From contig DXTB01000002.1 of assembly GCA_019410105.1 (NCBI GenBank), forward strand, positions 126,855 to 190,854: 64,000 nt of DNA. The letters run 5' to 3'. Shown piece after piece: positions 51,371 through 59,051 of this stretch. The stretch is from Clostridiales bacterium (GTDB taxonomy: Bacteria > Bacillota_A > Clostridia > Oscillospirales > Oscillospiraceae). Made by a program: the position numbers and the translations under genes. Under the pieces are notes generated by a model that was not told where the DNA came from, made no database searches, and saw only the letters and a program-made list of their open reading frames with translations. Position 1 is the stretch's first letter. Every line of letters begins with the position of its first letter.

Positions 51371-52137
51371 GCCTTTCCCCTCTGCAAATATTCCCGCACG
51401 AAAGCGATATAGTCCATAGCGGTCCCGCTCCGGCGGCTGTATTCCGCAATCGGCATTTCCGAAAAGGTGCTTTCGGTGACTTTCTCCGAATACCGAATGC
51501 GGGTGTCAAATACGGGGTATTCCGGGCGGCTCCGCAACCACGCTTCGCCCTGCTTCTCTGCGTCGGCCCGGATAAAGCAGGTAATCAGGCACCCGGCCAG
51601 CCGCAAGCGCGGGTTCAAGTCGTCCCGCGTGTCCTCGATCTGTTCTTTCAGTTCGGCCAGCCCGTCGAAAGCGTACTTGTCAATCTTAATCGGAATAATC
51701 ACGTCATCGGAGGCAACAAGGGCGTTTATCGTGGAAATGTTGATGTCCGGGGCGTTGTCGATAATGCAGAAGTCATATTGCCCCGCTACGGGGTCCAGCG
51801 CGGCCCGCAGGCGCGTTTGCTGTGGGCGGGTGGTGTCCATCAGCACTTCCATATTTGCGCGAATCAGCGTCATGTTAGCGGGCAATACGTCGATATTCTC
51901 GAACCGGGTCTTTTTGATGACTTCCCGCACGTCCAACCGCCGGGCGGTCAGAACGTCGGAAAGGCTCTTGTCATCGTAGGAATGGACTCCGAATGCCTTT
52001 GACGTGTTGCCCTGCTTGTCGTTATCCACAAGTAAAACCCGCTTTTTGTGGAAAACCGCGAGGACGTGGGCCATGTTGTCGGCGGTCAGCGTCTTTGCCA
52101 CGCCGCCTTTCAGGTTGATAATGGAGATAATTTTCAT
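51367..52137 (-). CDS. parA: ParA/Soj-type partition ATPase
   Basis: The 256-residue protein has a deviant Walker A (NLKGGVAKTLTADNMAHVLA), Walker A' (LLVDNDKQGNTSKAFG) and Walker B (DFCIIDNAPDINIS). There is no N-terminal HTH, so it is of the short Soj/type Ib class. It forms ATP-dependent gradients on the nucleoid and moves ParB-bound DNA. It implies that the phage DNA exists, at least for a time, as an independent replicon. Confidence 0.9.
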   Translation of the reverse strand: MKIISIINLKGGVAKTLTADNMAHVLAVFHKKRVLLVDNDKQGNTSKAFGVHSYDDKSLSDVLTARRLDVREVIKKTRFENIDVLPANMTLIRANMEVLMDTTRPQQTRLRAALDPVAGQYDFCIIDNAPDINISTINALVASDDVIIPIKIDKYAFDGLAELKEQIEDTRDDLNPRLRLAGCLITCFIRADAEKQGEAWLRSRPEYPVFDTRIRYSEKVTESTFSEMPIAEYSRRSGTAMDYIAFVREYLQRGKA

Positions 52138-52182
52138 CGGTCAAACCTCCTTGTTTTATTTCTCCCGCTCGACGGCGGGGTT

Positions 52183-52425
52183 CTATGTGCGCCGCCGCTT
52201 CCGCCGCGGGGCTTCCTGAATCTTCACCAGCGGACCGCGCCCGTCCAGCTCATACAGAAACACGGCTTCCCCGGTCTGCGCGCTGTACTGGCACACAATG
52301 TCGGTAATCGTGCGTTCCTCCGCCGGGAAGCGGAACGCCAGCCCCGGCGGGTGGATTTCGCGCCCAACCGTGATTTTGTCGCCTATCTCATAGGGACATA
52401 GGGCGGAGATTTTTACTGTTTTCAT
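52183..52425 (-). CDS. Small beta-rich protein, paralogue A
   Basis: The 80-residue protein begins MKTVKISALCPYEIGDKITV and has TITDIVCQYSAQTGEAVFLY near the end. The same two blocks occur in the next gene upstream (52456-52809), so the pair arose by duplication. A small beta-barrel is likely. The Lys/Arg-rich tail (RRKRRRT) suggests nucleic acid contact. Function unknown. Confidence 0.55.
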   Translation of the reverse strand: MKTVKISALCPYEIGDKITVGREIHPPGLAFRFPAEERTITDIVCQYSAQTGEAVFLYELDGRGPLVKIQEAPRRKRRRT

Positions 52426-52455
52426 GCGTTCGCCTGCTTTCTTCCTGCTCTGCGG

Positions 52456-52809
52456 CTATCCGAACCGCCGCTTGATGAAGTCCACGAATTCCGGCGGAAG
52501 CGGGCCGCTTTCATCCCCTGCAATCAGCATTACGCCTCCGCTTTGTGTCGCGGCTTCCCGTTGTTCCGGGCGCTGGGCCGCGGCGATATGAACCAGCTTC
52601 CCGCTGTTGTCCAGTTCATACAGGAATGTAACGGTCCCGTTCTTCACGCTATGTTCGCACACAATGTCGGTGATTGTGTGGACCTCTTCGACGACTGCCG
52701 CCGGGTCAAGTCTGAACGCCTCCGCCTCTCCCGGCGTTGCCCTCCGTCTGCTCTTGATTTTGTCCCCGATCTCGAAAGGACACGTTGCGTTGAATGCCGC
52801 AAGTTTCAT
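52456..52809 (-). CDS. Small beta-rich protein, paralogue B
   Basis: The 117-residue protein begins MKLAAFNATCPFEIGDKIKS and has HTITDIVCEHSVKNGTVTFL, matching paralogue A in both blocks. It adds about 35 C-terminal residues (MLIAGDESGPLPPEFVDFIK). It overlaps the upstream gene by four bases. Function unknown. Confidence 0.55.
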   Translation of the reverse strand: MKLAAFNATCPFEIGDKIKSRRRATPGEAEAFRLDPAAVVEEVHTITDIVCEHSVKNGTVTFLYELDNSGKLVHIAAAQRPEQREAATQSGGVMLIAGDESGPLPPEFVDFIKRRFG

Positions 52810-53471
52810 TGTTCCGCCTCCGTTTCTCCGGGGAAATTGATGATTTCTCCGGTGCTTTCGTCTACGTTGATTCGGTACTGTGTTTTGTCTATGGCTTCCG
52901 CCGCGGGTCGGTCTATCTTCTTTTCCGCCAGCGCGCGGCTACATTGCCGGGCCAGCGCGGAAAGGTGATAGACGAACTTTTCATTGATGACGTTATACGG
53001 CATGATGACCGCCGCGACGAAAAGCCCGGTCTTTGCGACAATGTACGTCATTCCCTGCGGGGTTTCCCGCTCGTACAACTGCACCATGTCAATTACATCT
53101 TCCAGCGGCGATAAATACTTGTTCTGAATGAACGAAATCCCGTTCCGCGTTTGCAACGGCTTCAACACGCCGCCGTCGTACACCAGTGAAAGGCTCTCTT
53201 CGTCAATCCGGTGTTCCGTCTGGTCCGTGTCGGAAAGGTTGATTCCCTCCGGCGCGCGCTGGTGACGAAATATGATCTTCTCTTGCTGTTTGGCTGAAAT
53301 GTCGAACATGGAATAGATATTTTCTTCATCCATGTACGGAAGTCCTGTGATCGGGTAAATTGCGGATGAATCCCCAAGCCATTGTGAAACCTCTCCGCCG
53401 GATTCCTCCCGGTCGTACAGACAGAAGATTTTCGTTTTACTGCAAAGGGAAGCGACTTTCTTTAGCTTCAT
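52806..53471 (-). CDS. Hypothetical phage early protein
   Basis: The 221-residue protein (MKLKKVASLCSKTKIFCLYD) is overlapped at both ends by ATGA junctions. It contains ITGLPYMDEENIYSMFDIS and a C-terminal FVYHLSALARQCSRALAEKK helix. Homologous-looking genes are common in Clostridia phages near ParB, but no role is known to me. Confidence 0.55.
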   Translation of the reverse strand: MKLKKVASLCSKTKIFCLYDREESGGEVSQWLGDSSAIYPITGLPYMDEENIYSMFDISAKQQEKIIFRHQRAPEGINLSDTDQTEHRIDEESLSLVYDGGVLKPLQTRNGISFIQNKYLSPLEDVIDMVQLYERETPQGMTYIVAKTGLFVAAVIMPYNVINEKFVYHLSALARQCSRALAEKKIDRPAAEAIDKTQYRINVDESTGEIINFPGETEAEQ

Positions 53472-53671
53472 GTGGGTTCACCGCCTTTCTTTTCGAGGTA
53501 TTCCCGCATGACACGGACAGCCACGCGGCACGCCTCTTCCGTGGCCGCAAGCACCGCTTCCGAACCTCTGAACCCTCCGAAATACCGATAACCAAACAGG
53601 GCGGCGCGTCTTGTCTCCGGGTCAAGAATCGCTATGGCCTCTTCGATGGTCATTTTCTGTTGTTCACCCAT
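53468..53671 (-). CDS. Small hypothetical protein
   Basis: The 67-residue protein starts at ATG 53671 behind GAGGAAG. It begins MGEQQKMTIEEAIAILDPET, continues GYRYFGGFRGSEAVLAATEE and ends in a charged helix. It overlaps the next gene by four bases. Function unknown. Confidence 0.55.
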   Translation of the reverse strand: MGEQQKMTIEEAIAILDPETRRAALFGYRYFGGFRGSEAVLAATEEACRVAVRVMREYLEKKGGEPT

Positions 53672-53681
53672 TCCGGCTTCC

Positions 53682-54152
53682 TCACTTTCTGCGCCGCTTC
53701 CTGCGCTTCTTTTTTTGTGGCCGGGGCGGAGGTGTGGCCGTCTGCGGCTCCGGCACGATCTCTTCGCAAAGAACTTCGATTTCCTCCACGTCCTCCGGCT
53801 GAAAACATAGTGTCGCGCCGGGGTCGTAGGTCCCCGCGGCCCAATCCGCCTTGAACTGTTCAAGGTCGTTTTTGTATCGGGGGAACGGGTGGACCTGCTC
53901 GGAATGATAAATTGCCATCATCATTCGTTCGTCGTCCTCCGGGTTCCAGTTATGCAGGTGATAGGCTTCGTGGTTGTCGTAGTCCCAAAGGGACAGCAGA
54001 ACCACCAGCCCGTCAAACTCTTCATTCGCCCGCTGAATGCTCTCGAAATCCCGGTATGTCATGCCCTGTCCGGCGTACCTCTCCCTGATTTTCTGAATGG
54101 TCTTGCCGCCCGTATGGAGGCGGCACCGAATGACTTTCGGTTGATAGGTCAT
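53682..54152 (-). CDS. Hypothetical protein with basic tail
   Basis: The 156-residue protein begins MTYQPKVIRCRLHTGGKTIQ, has WDYDNHEAYHLHNWNPEDDE and ends in Pro-rich PQTATPPPRPQ followed by a Lys/Arg cluster. The His- and Asp-rich middle could bind metal. No known family was recognised. Confidence 0.5.
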   Translation of the reverse strand: MTYQPKVIRCRLHTGGKTIQKIRERYAGQGMTYRDFESIQRANEEFDGLVVLLSLWDYDNHEAYHLHNWNPEDDERMMMAIYHSEQVHPFPRYKNDLEQFKADWAAGTYDPGATLCFQPEDVEEIEVLCEEIVPEPQTATPPPRPQKKKRRKRRRK

Positions 54153-54364
54153 GTATTTTCACCGTCGCTTTCCGCCGCCCGCTCGATTGCTCGGACCGCG
54201 GCAAAGAATCCATTTGCACCCATTGCTTGTAGTGCCGCGGGCGCATTTGCAAACACATTGTCGTTTCGATTCACCCATTCTTTCAAGAAATCCACCGTAT
54301 AAAGCGGGTCATTCAATTCCTTGATTATGGTTTCTTGCTTCTTTGTTATTTGGATTTTTCCCAT
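54149..54364 (-). CDS. Small hypothetical protein
   Basis: The 71-residue protein starts at ATG 54364 behind GAGAGGA. It begins MGKIQITKKQETIIKELNDP and has NAPAALQAMGANGFFAAVRA. It overlaps the next gene through ATGA. Function unknown. Confidence 0.55.
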   Translation of the reverse strand: MGKIQITKKQETIIKELNDPLYTVDFLKEWVNRNDNVFANAPAALQAMGANGFFAAVRAIERAAESDGENT

Positions 54365-54366
54365 GT

Positions 54367-54795
54367 TTATTTCCTCTCTTCCCAATTCCACCAGCCCTGT
54401 TTTCCTCTGGCCGGAAAAGATTCATCGAATGCAACCGGGTTTTCGAGGACCCACGCGAACCGCCCCGGCGAATAGTCGCCCAAAAGCCGCTCCCGGTCGT
54501 CCAGACTGTCTACAATGTTTTCAACAGGTACGCAATCGACAATTTCTACCGTCCCGATCACCGCGCCGTATTCCAGCCGCGCGGCTCGATTTCCGGTTCC
54601 CTGAACCTCCGCCAGCACCTTTTCGATCTCTGGCATATCTCCGCTTTCAAGAAGTCCCGTCCGCCATACGTCTTTTTTCCCTGCGTGTACTGCTACGCGT
54701 CCTCGAACGCTTGTCCGCCGTGGTCTGGTTTCGTAATGCTTCAATCCGGCCACGATTGCGAACGCGTATGGTTGATACACGGTAAAGGCTTTCAT
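54367..54795 (-). CDS. ASCH-domain protein
   Basis: The 142-residue protein begins MKAFTVYQPYAFAIVAGLKH and ends FAWVLENPVAF then WWNWEE, the typical ASCH (PUA-like) pattern with GKKD and GTVEIVDC in between. ASCH proteins bind or process RNA or modified nucleosides; a few cleave RNA or hydrolyse acetylcytidine. It is common in phage early operons. It overlaps the methylase frame by four bases. Confidence 0.8.
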   Translation of the reverse strand: MKAFTVYQPYAFAIVAGLKHYETRPRRTSVRGRVAVHAGKKDVWRTGLLESGDMPEIEKVLAEVQGTGNRAARLEYGAVIGTVEIVDCVPVENIVDSLDDRERLLGDYSPGRFAWVLENPVAFDESFPARGKQGWWNWEERK

Positions 54796-55252
54796 GCTGA
54801 AACCTCCTTTTTGGGGTTGTATATGACCACCATCGACGGGAACGGGGCGGGGTCGTATGCGTTTCCCTCTTCATCGGTAAAGCGTAGCCGCCCGCGCACG
54901 AACCGGATTTCCGCTTTCCCGTATATGTAGTCGTGAAAGTATGCTGTGTCTGTTCTGGCCGGAATCAGAAGAACAACCGTTTTCCCACTCCGAGCTTCTT
55001 CATAGGCTTTGCGAACCCATTTCCCGGTTTCCCGTCCGTATGGAGGGTTACACCAAACAGCACCCCCCCCCCCGCAAGATTCCAAGGACTATTCAAACCA
55101 TCGGTTTCCGGCGTGTAGTACGCCGGGCATTTTGCACTTTTGGCCGTCGCCGCCGCGTCCAGCGCAAACCCGAATTCATCATTCAGGCGGTCGAAAAAGT
55201 CCTGCGGCGTGCAATAGTCCATTTTCTTACTGCTCAATAATGCCGCGTTCAT
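54792..55252 (-). pseudogene. Dam-type N6-adenine methyltransferase, frame broken at G-tract
   Basis: Two frames together make one phage Dam family methylase of about 150 residues. The first (starting at 55252, MNAALLSSKKMDYCTPQDFF) covers the N-terminus up to LNSPWNLA. The second covers AVWCNPPYGRETGKWVRKAY and LLIPARTDTAYFHDYIYGKA, including catalytic motif NPPY. They meet at a run of 11 G (coding strand, 55063-55073). Twelve or nine G would restore one frame. Phase variation by slipped-strand mispairing is likely, but a sequencing error in the homopolymer cannot be excluded. Confidence 0.8.
55063..55073. repeat. 11-bp C/G homopolymer tract
   Basis: Eleven consecutive C on the plus strand lie inside the methylase gene, just before the catalytic NPPY motif. 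Such tracts are classic sites of slipped-strand length change. Confidence 0.9.
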
Positions 55253-55485
55253 TCCGCGTCCTCCGTGTCCCGCTCCTTTGCGGCTTTAACCGCCGCCGGA
55301 ATATCCCCGCGGCCTGCGCCCTCAACCTCCACGCGCACAACGTCGCCCGTTCGATATACCGCAATCTTCCGGGCCGGGCGAATTGCCTTGACGATCTCCA
55401 CAACAGCGCCACCCGCCGCGGCTACCAGAACCACAAACCCCAGCCAAACCCAAAAAGACGAAAAGATAAATCGCAAAAACTCCAT
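55249..55485 (-). CDS. Small membrane protein
   Basis: The 78-residue protein begins MEFLRFIFSSFWVWLGFVVL and has one membrane helix. A small soluble domain (RKIAVYRTGDVVRVEVEGAG) follows. It overlaps the methylase start by four bases. Function unknown. Confidence 0.55.
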   Translation of the reverse strand: MEFLRFIFSSFWVWLGFVVLVAAAGGAVVEIVKAIRPARKIAVYRTGDVVRVEVEGAGRGDIPAAVKAAKERDTEDAE

Positions 55486-55486
55486 G

Positions 55487-55714
55487 TCATTTCCTCCGTT
55501 CCAGCCTGTCGGCTATGTTCAAAATTCCTGCCATTGCTTCACGAATATTCGTGTCGGTGTTTGCCGTGATGGAAAGCACCTGTGCAATATCCCGTAATTC
55601 CTCCGCCGCTTCGACGATCTCCGCCGCCGCGCCGGATTCTTTCATGCAGTCCGGGCAAAGCGGCAAGCCCTCCGCCGTCGGCGCGCCGCACTTTTCGCAC
55701 TTTCGGTTTTTCAC
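55487..55714 (-). CDS. Small zinc-ribbon protein
   Basis: The 75-residue protein starts at GTG 55714 behind AAGGGGG. CEKCGAPTAEGLPLCPDC is a CxxC...CxxC zinc ribbon. A helical domain (IVEAAEELRDIAQVL, MAGILNIADRLERR) follows. Function unknown. Confidence 0.55.
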   Translation of the reverse strand: MKNRKCEKCGAPTAEGLPLCPDCMKESGAAAEIVEAAEELRDIAQVLSITANTDTNIREAMAGILNIADRLERRK

Positions 55715-55727
55715 CGTCTGCACCCCC

Positions 55728-56024
55728 TTACACGGGGTAGCCGAAAACAAAGAATGTCCCGGTCAATATCGCACCCAGCAAGAACGCCAGCCACGCGATC
55801 ATAAGCACCGCAAGGACGTTTTCGGCCCATCCCGCTACACGCAAGGCCCATCTTGCCGCCGCCAGCGGCCCACGGCGGCGCTGTGCGGCCCGCTTCGCTT
55901 CCGGGTTATCCCGGTTCAGGTCGTATGTATTCGCCTTTTCAGCCGCCGCCAGTTTCGGCGTGAAGTGCTTCCGCACCGTGAAGATCACCCAAAAGGCAAG
56001 GACGATCACGCTTCCCGCTGTCAT
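55728..56024 (-). CDS. Small membrane protein, two helices
   Basis: The 98-residue protein starts at ATG 56024 behind AGGAGG. Hydrophobic segments lie at SVIVLAFWVIFTV and VLAVLMIAWLAFLLGAILTG, with a basic loop between them. Its start overlaps the stop of the 39-residue gene upstream (ATGA). Function unknown. Confidence 0.55.
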   Translation of the reverse strand: MTAGSVIVLAFWVIFTVRKHFTPKLAAAEKANTYDLNRDNPEAKRAAQRRRGPLAAARWALRVAGWAENVLAVLMIAWLAFLLGAILTGTFFVFGYPV

Positions 56025-56140
56025 TGCACTTCCTCCTGTTCTCTGGCCCATGTGCATTCCGCGCACTCTTCCAATTCTCCCGTTTCCAGCGGGCAAGGCT
56101 CCATTTCGGCCCACTCCGGCTTTCCACAATCGTATTTCAT
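56021..56140 (-). CDS. 39-residue cysteine-rich peptide
   Basis: The frame starts at ATG 56140 (overlapping the previous stop as ATGA) with AAGGAG 8 bp upstream, and ends at TGA 56021. The product begins MKYDCGKPEWAEMEPCPLET and has four cysteines, including CAEC, so it may bind zinc. Both ends overlap neighbours by four bases, which supports real translation. Confidence 0.55.
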   Translation of the reverse strand: MKYDCGKPEWAEMEPCPLETGELEECAECTWAREQEEVQ

Positions 56141-56316
56141 CGGTCGTTCTCCTTTTCTCCGGGATGCCCGCGCAAGGCAAGCATTTTTTCACGAACCAGC
56201 TTGTCAACGACGCGGCCCGGCGTTTTCTGCCCGCTCATGGTCATAAGCCGTTCGAGGTTATAGGCGGTCTGCGGTGTTACCCGAACCGTTAATTTCTGTC
56301 TGTGCTGTTTCTTCAT
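56137..56316 (-). CDS. 59-residue ribbon-helix-helix-like protein
   Basis: The frame starts at ATG 56316 behind AAAGGAG, inside the end of recU, and stops at 56137. It begins MKKQHRQKLTVRVTPQTAYN, then LERLMTMSGQKTPGRVVDKL, a beta strand followed by two helices as in short RHH or MobC-like DNA-binding proteins. Overlap with recU is 59 bp. Confidence 0.6.
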   Translation of the reverse strand: MKKQHRQKLTVRVTPQTAYNLERLMTMSGQKTPGRVVDKLVREKMLALRGHPGEKENDR

Positions 56317-56845
56317 TGCTCCCGCTCCTTTCGTGCGCGTAGTCGAGGAATAGAACCGCTCCGTTGAATCGGACCCGCCACGGTTCGAGGTCCGCCGCGG
56401 TGACGTATTTTCTGCCGAACCGCTCTTTCATGTCCCGCCAGACTTCCCACGGAACAAAGAAAAAGTCATTCCCGATTCCGACGCACACGGCGGAGATCGC
56501 GCCGTGCTTGTGGTGATGTTCCAGCGCGTCCCGCTGTTCCTGCGTCAGAACGTCCCATTTCAGGCGGTCCGTGGTGGTGTACTTTGCTTCAAAGACGATT
56601 GACCGTCCGCCCGCAAGCGTCCCCTGAAAGTCCGGCTGTGCGCGGGCCGTGAACCGCCCTTTGAAAATCCCGTCGCGGCTCTTCTCCAACACGCGGAACG
56701 GTTCAGGCGTTTTGTCCACCGTCGCCCGCCCGCGGGACGCATACAACGCGCACGCGGCTTTTATGGCCTGCTCGAAAAAATGCCCCTGCGCGTTGTTGAC
56801 CTTGTTTTGGTAGCGCATGGCCGCGCGCTGGTGATCTATCTGCAT
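56258..56845 (-). CDS. recU: RecU-type Holliday junction resolvase
   Basis: The 195-residue protein has RGRATVDKTPEPFRVLEKS, the metal-binding QPDFQGTL and VFEAKYT, and a QRDALEHHHKHGAISAVCVG segment. These are the RecU nuclease motifs (Asp, Glu, Lys). RecU cuts four-way junctions and also acts with RecA; phage versions process replication or recombination intermediates. A Ser/Asn/Glu-rich C-terminal tail overlaps the RHH-like gene. Confidence 0.82.
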   Translation of the reverse strand: MQIDHQRAAMRYQNKVNNAQGHFFEQAIKAACALYASRGRATVDKTPEPFRVLEKSRDGIFKGRFTARAQPDFQGTLAGGRSIVFEAKYTTTDRLKWDVLTQEQRDALEHHHKHGAISAVCVGIGNDFFFVPWEVWRDMKERFGRKYVTAADLEPWRVRFNGAVLFLDYAHERSGSNEETAQTEINGSGNTADRL

Positions 56846-56848
56846 CGT

Positions 56849-57016
56849 TTATCCCTCCGTTTTCTCCCGCTCCCGTTCGTCATGGTCTGGACAGGGGAAC
56901 GGCTCTGTCCGGTAGCACTCTTCGCAACATTCGTCGCACACAGCTTCCCCGCGGCGGCGGTAGTATTCGCAAGGGCGGACCCGCTCGACGGGTTTTCCGC
57001 ATATCGCGCAATTCAC
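56849..57016 (-). CDS. 55-residue cysteine-rich protein
   Basis: The frame starts at GTG 57016, overlapping the preceding stop (GTGA), and ends at TAA 56849. CAICGKPVERVRPC and CDECCEECYRTEPFPCPDH give nine cysteines and several CxxC pairs, so two zinc sites are likely. Typical of small phage zinc-finger proteins; role unknown. Confidence 0.6.
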   Translation of the reverse strand: MNCAICGKPVERVRPCEYYRRRGEAVCDECCEECYRTEPFPCPDHDEREREKTEG

Positions 57017-57564
57017 GGTTCCACCCCGCTTTCCAGCGCGGCCCGCCGGGTGTGGCGGTCCATTCCCATCATCAGGGATTCAAGTTTCATGGCTTCTTCC
57101 CGGCTGATTTCCCGCGGCGGCAGCAATTCATCCTGTTCTTTTCCCTCCGGCGGAAAAATCCCGTTTTTTATCAGGAACGCAGAAAAGAACCTGTCCATTT
57201 CCTCTTCCAATGCTTCGCGGAAAAAGTCATAATCGAATTGGATTTCCAATCGTTCCGCCGCGGTGCATTCAATCCCTACTTGCTTTCGCTTTCTCCCCGT
57301 GTATTCCCCCACGCGGCCATAAGCCGCGCGCCCGGTCACGGAATAGATCACCTGTGAAAGCAGTTTCCGTTCAATAGGGGTCGTGTACCTAAACCACGCC
57401 ATTTCCCGGTGTTCTTCTTCCAGTTCTGCTTCCGTGAATCCGTATTGCTTCATCAGGCGGTCAAGGGTTGCCGCGGCGGATTCCTGTTCCCCGGCAATGC
57501 CCCGTTCGGCCAACGCCTGAACCCGCTTGATCTTCTGCAAAATCCGTTCCCGCTCCTGTGTCAT
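57013..57564 (-). CDS. DUF2786-like phage protein
   Basis: The 183-residue protein starts at ATG 57564. ILQKIKRVQALAERGIAGEQ then LDRLMKQYGFTEAELEEE is the DUF2786 N-terminal pattern. The middle has QVIYSVTGRAAYGRV and the C-terminus is charged. The domain is widespread in phages and plasmids, of unknown role. Confidence 0.65.
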   Translation of the reverse strand: MTQERERILQKIKRVQALAERGIAGEQESAAATLDRLMKQYGFTEAELEEEHREMAWFRYTTPIERKLLSQVIYSVTGRAAYGRVGEYTGRKRKQVGIECTAAERLEIQFDYDFFREALEEEMDRFFSAFLIKNGIFPPEGKEQDELLPPREISREEAMKLESLMMGMDRHTRRAALESGVEP

Positions 57565-57725
57565 GGCTCTACGTCCCCCCATGTGTACGGCTCCCCGCCG
57601 CAATTATCGCGGAACAGGCACTTTCGGCAAGCATCGTCCGCCGTCCTGCCGTCGCAATATTCTTTGATAACGGCAACTGCGGCGTTCAATGCCTGCGCCT
57701 GTTCTATCAGGTTGTCGCGCTCCAT
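57561..57725 (-). CDS. 54-residue cysteine-containing protein
   Basis: The frame starts at ATG 57725 with GGAGG 8 bp upstream, inside the end of the radical SAM gene, and ends at TGA 57561, overlapping the next start. It begins MERDNLIEQAQALNAAVAVI and has YCDG, ACRKCLFRDNC, a four-cysteine arrangement that could hold zinc or an Fe-S cluster. Confidence 0.55.
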   Translation of the reverse strand: MERDNLIEQAQALNAAVAVIKEYCDGRTADDACRKCLFRDNCGGEPYTWGDVEP

Positions 57726-58648
57726 TCGTGCAACCTCCGTTCTTTGTGACGCTCCAAGTATTCGCCCCAGCTTTCTTTCAGGTATGACCGCCCGTAAATA
57801 AACCGCTGTGCGAATTCTTTTTGAAGCGCGTTTGGTATGATTCCTTTTCTCTCGTTCCGCTCCGGCTGGGCGTATATGCTGATACCCTTTAGGCGTTTCA
57901 GCCGTTCCACCCGGTAGGCCGCGTTTTCCACGTCCTCCGTGACAAGCAGGTAAATAAACAGGTTATACGGCTTCTTCCCGTGGTTCCCCAGCAGTTCCGC
58001 CGCCCGCTCGATTGCTTCAATCTGCGGTATCTGATCGCACGAAAACCGAATGAATCGAATCCATGTCAGCCGCGCCAGTATTCCCGCTATGTGGTCATCG
58101 ACCAACCGCGCGTCCATGCCTTGATTTAGGTCTATCGCGTACCCGCTCCCGATCATGCTTTCAAGCTGGGAAACCCCGTATTCGGAAGCAAGAATGTTGT
58201 TGTCCATCAAAACAAGTTTGTTCGTGTCAGGGCGCACAATCTGTTTCCATTCCCTGTACGGCTTTATTCCGCCCTCTTTTTCCGGGACTACGCACCACGG
58301 GCAATGATTCGGACAACCGCGGGTCAAATAGCCTATTGCGTAATCACACTCCGGGTAAATGCTGTAATCAGGAAAGGCCGCGTCGATCTCCGGCGGCAAC
58401 TTCTGGTTTAGCGGTATATCGTCATACCCGGTCCCGCCGCGTATTGCGTCCAGCGGCAAGTACAGGTTTTCCGGCGTGAAGTCAAAGACTTTGCTTGAAT
58501 ACACCCGGTCATAATGGCACATAGGGGACCACCATTCGACGGAATCCCCGCGGGCTTTGTGGTATGCCGAAATCTTCATCAAGGCATAGTTCGGAAAGGT
58601 CTTGTGCTTCATGTACTCCTGTTCCGCGTCGTGAAGTCCTATCCGCAT
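57707..58648 (-). CDS. Radical SAM protein
   Basis: The 313-residue protein starts at ATG 58648 with GGGGTG upstream, 14 bp after the previous stop. RGCPNHCPWCVVP is a CxxxCxxC radical SAM motif. It is preceded by a cobalamin-binding-like or Rossmann-like N-terminus (PNYALMKISAYHKARGDSVE) as in MiaB/elongator-type and B12-dependent enzymes. NQGMDARLVDDHIAGILARL lies in the barrel. The substrate is unknown; tRNA, nucleotide or DNA-base modification is possible for a phage early enzyme. Confidence 0.8.
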   Translation of the reverse strand: MRIGLHDAEQEYMKHKTFPNYALMKISAYHKARGDSVEWWSPMCHYDRVYSSKVFDFTPENLYLPLDAIRGGTGYDDIPLNQKLPPEIDAAFPDYSIYPECDYAIGYLTRGCPNHCPWCVVPEKEGGIKPYREWKQIVRPDTNKLVLMDNNILASEYGVSQLESMIGSGYAIDLNQGMDARLVDDHIAGILARLTWIRFIRFSCDQIPQIEAIERAAELLGNHGKKPYNLFIYLLVTEDVENAAYRVERLKRLKGISIYAQPERNERKGIIPNALQKEFAQRFIYGRSYLKESWGEYLERHKERRLHEWSATT

Positions 58649-58661
58649 AGCGCACCCCGCT

Positions 58662-59036
58662 TCACAACTCCACAATTCCGCCGATGTTGTCCACGTCTGC
58701 CCGCGTGACGCTCCGGCGTTTCAGAATTCCCGCAATCACGGTCCCGTACTTTTCCCAGCGCGCCGACACAAGGACGAAATACCGCAATTCCGGGTTCATC
58801 GTTGCCCGAACTTTCAAGGCTCCCAAAATCCGGTCGTCAATCTCCATTTTCAGGGGATAGACAGCAATTCTTCCCGTGTCCTTGTCAATTTCGCGGCAAA
58901 TCGCCATAAGGCGCATAGGCTTCCGCGGCTCTTGCTCCGGGCGGCGCGGCTCCCGCTCGGACCGCCTGCAATCGCATAGTTCGCCCGCGTCCAAATGCGC
59001 CCCGCAATTCGGGCATTCCCGGTAAGGCGTTCCCAT
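58662..59036 (-). CDS. Hypothetical protein with N-terminal zinc finger
   Basis: The 124-residue protein starts at 59036 behind AAAGGAG. CPNCGAHLDAGELCDCRR is the zinc motif. A domain with MAICREIDKDTGRIAVYPLK and VRATMNPELRYFVLVSARWE follows. It lies between Rep and the radical SAM gene. No family was recognised. Confidence 0.55.
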   Translation of the reverse strand: MGTPYRECPNCGAHLDAGELCDCRRSEREPRRPEQEPRKPMRLMAICREIDKDTGRIAVYPLKMEIDDRILGALKVRATMNPELRYFVLVSARWEKYGTVIAGILKRRSVTRADVDNIGGIVEL

Positions 59037-59051
59037 GTTGACCGCTCCTTT

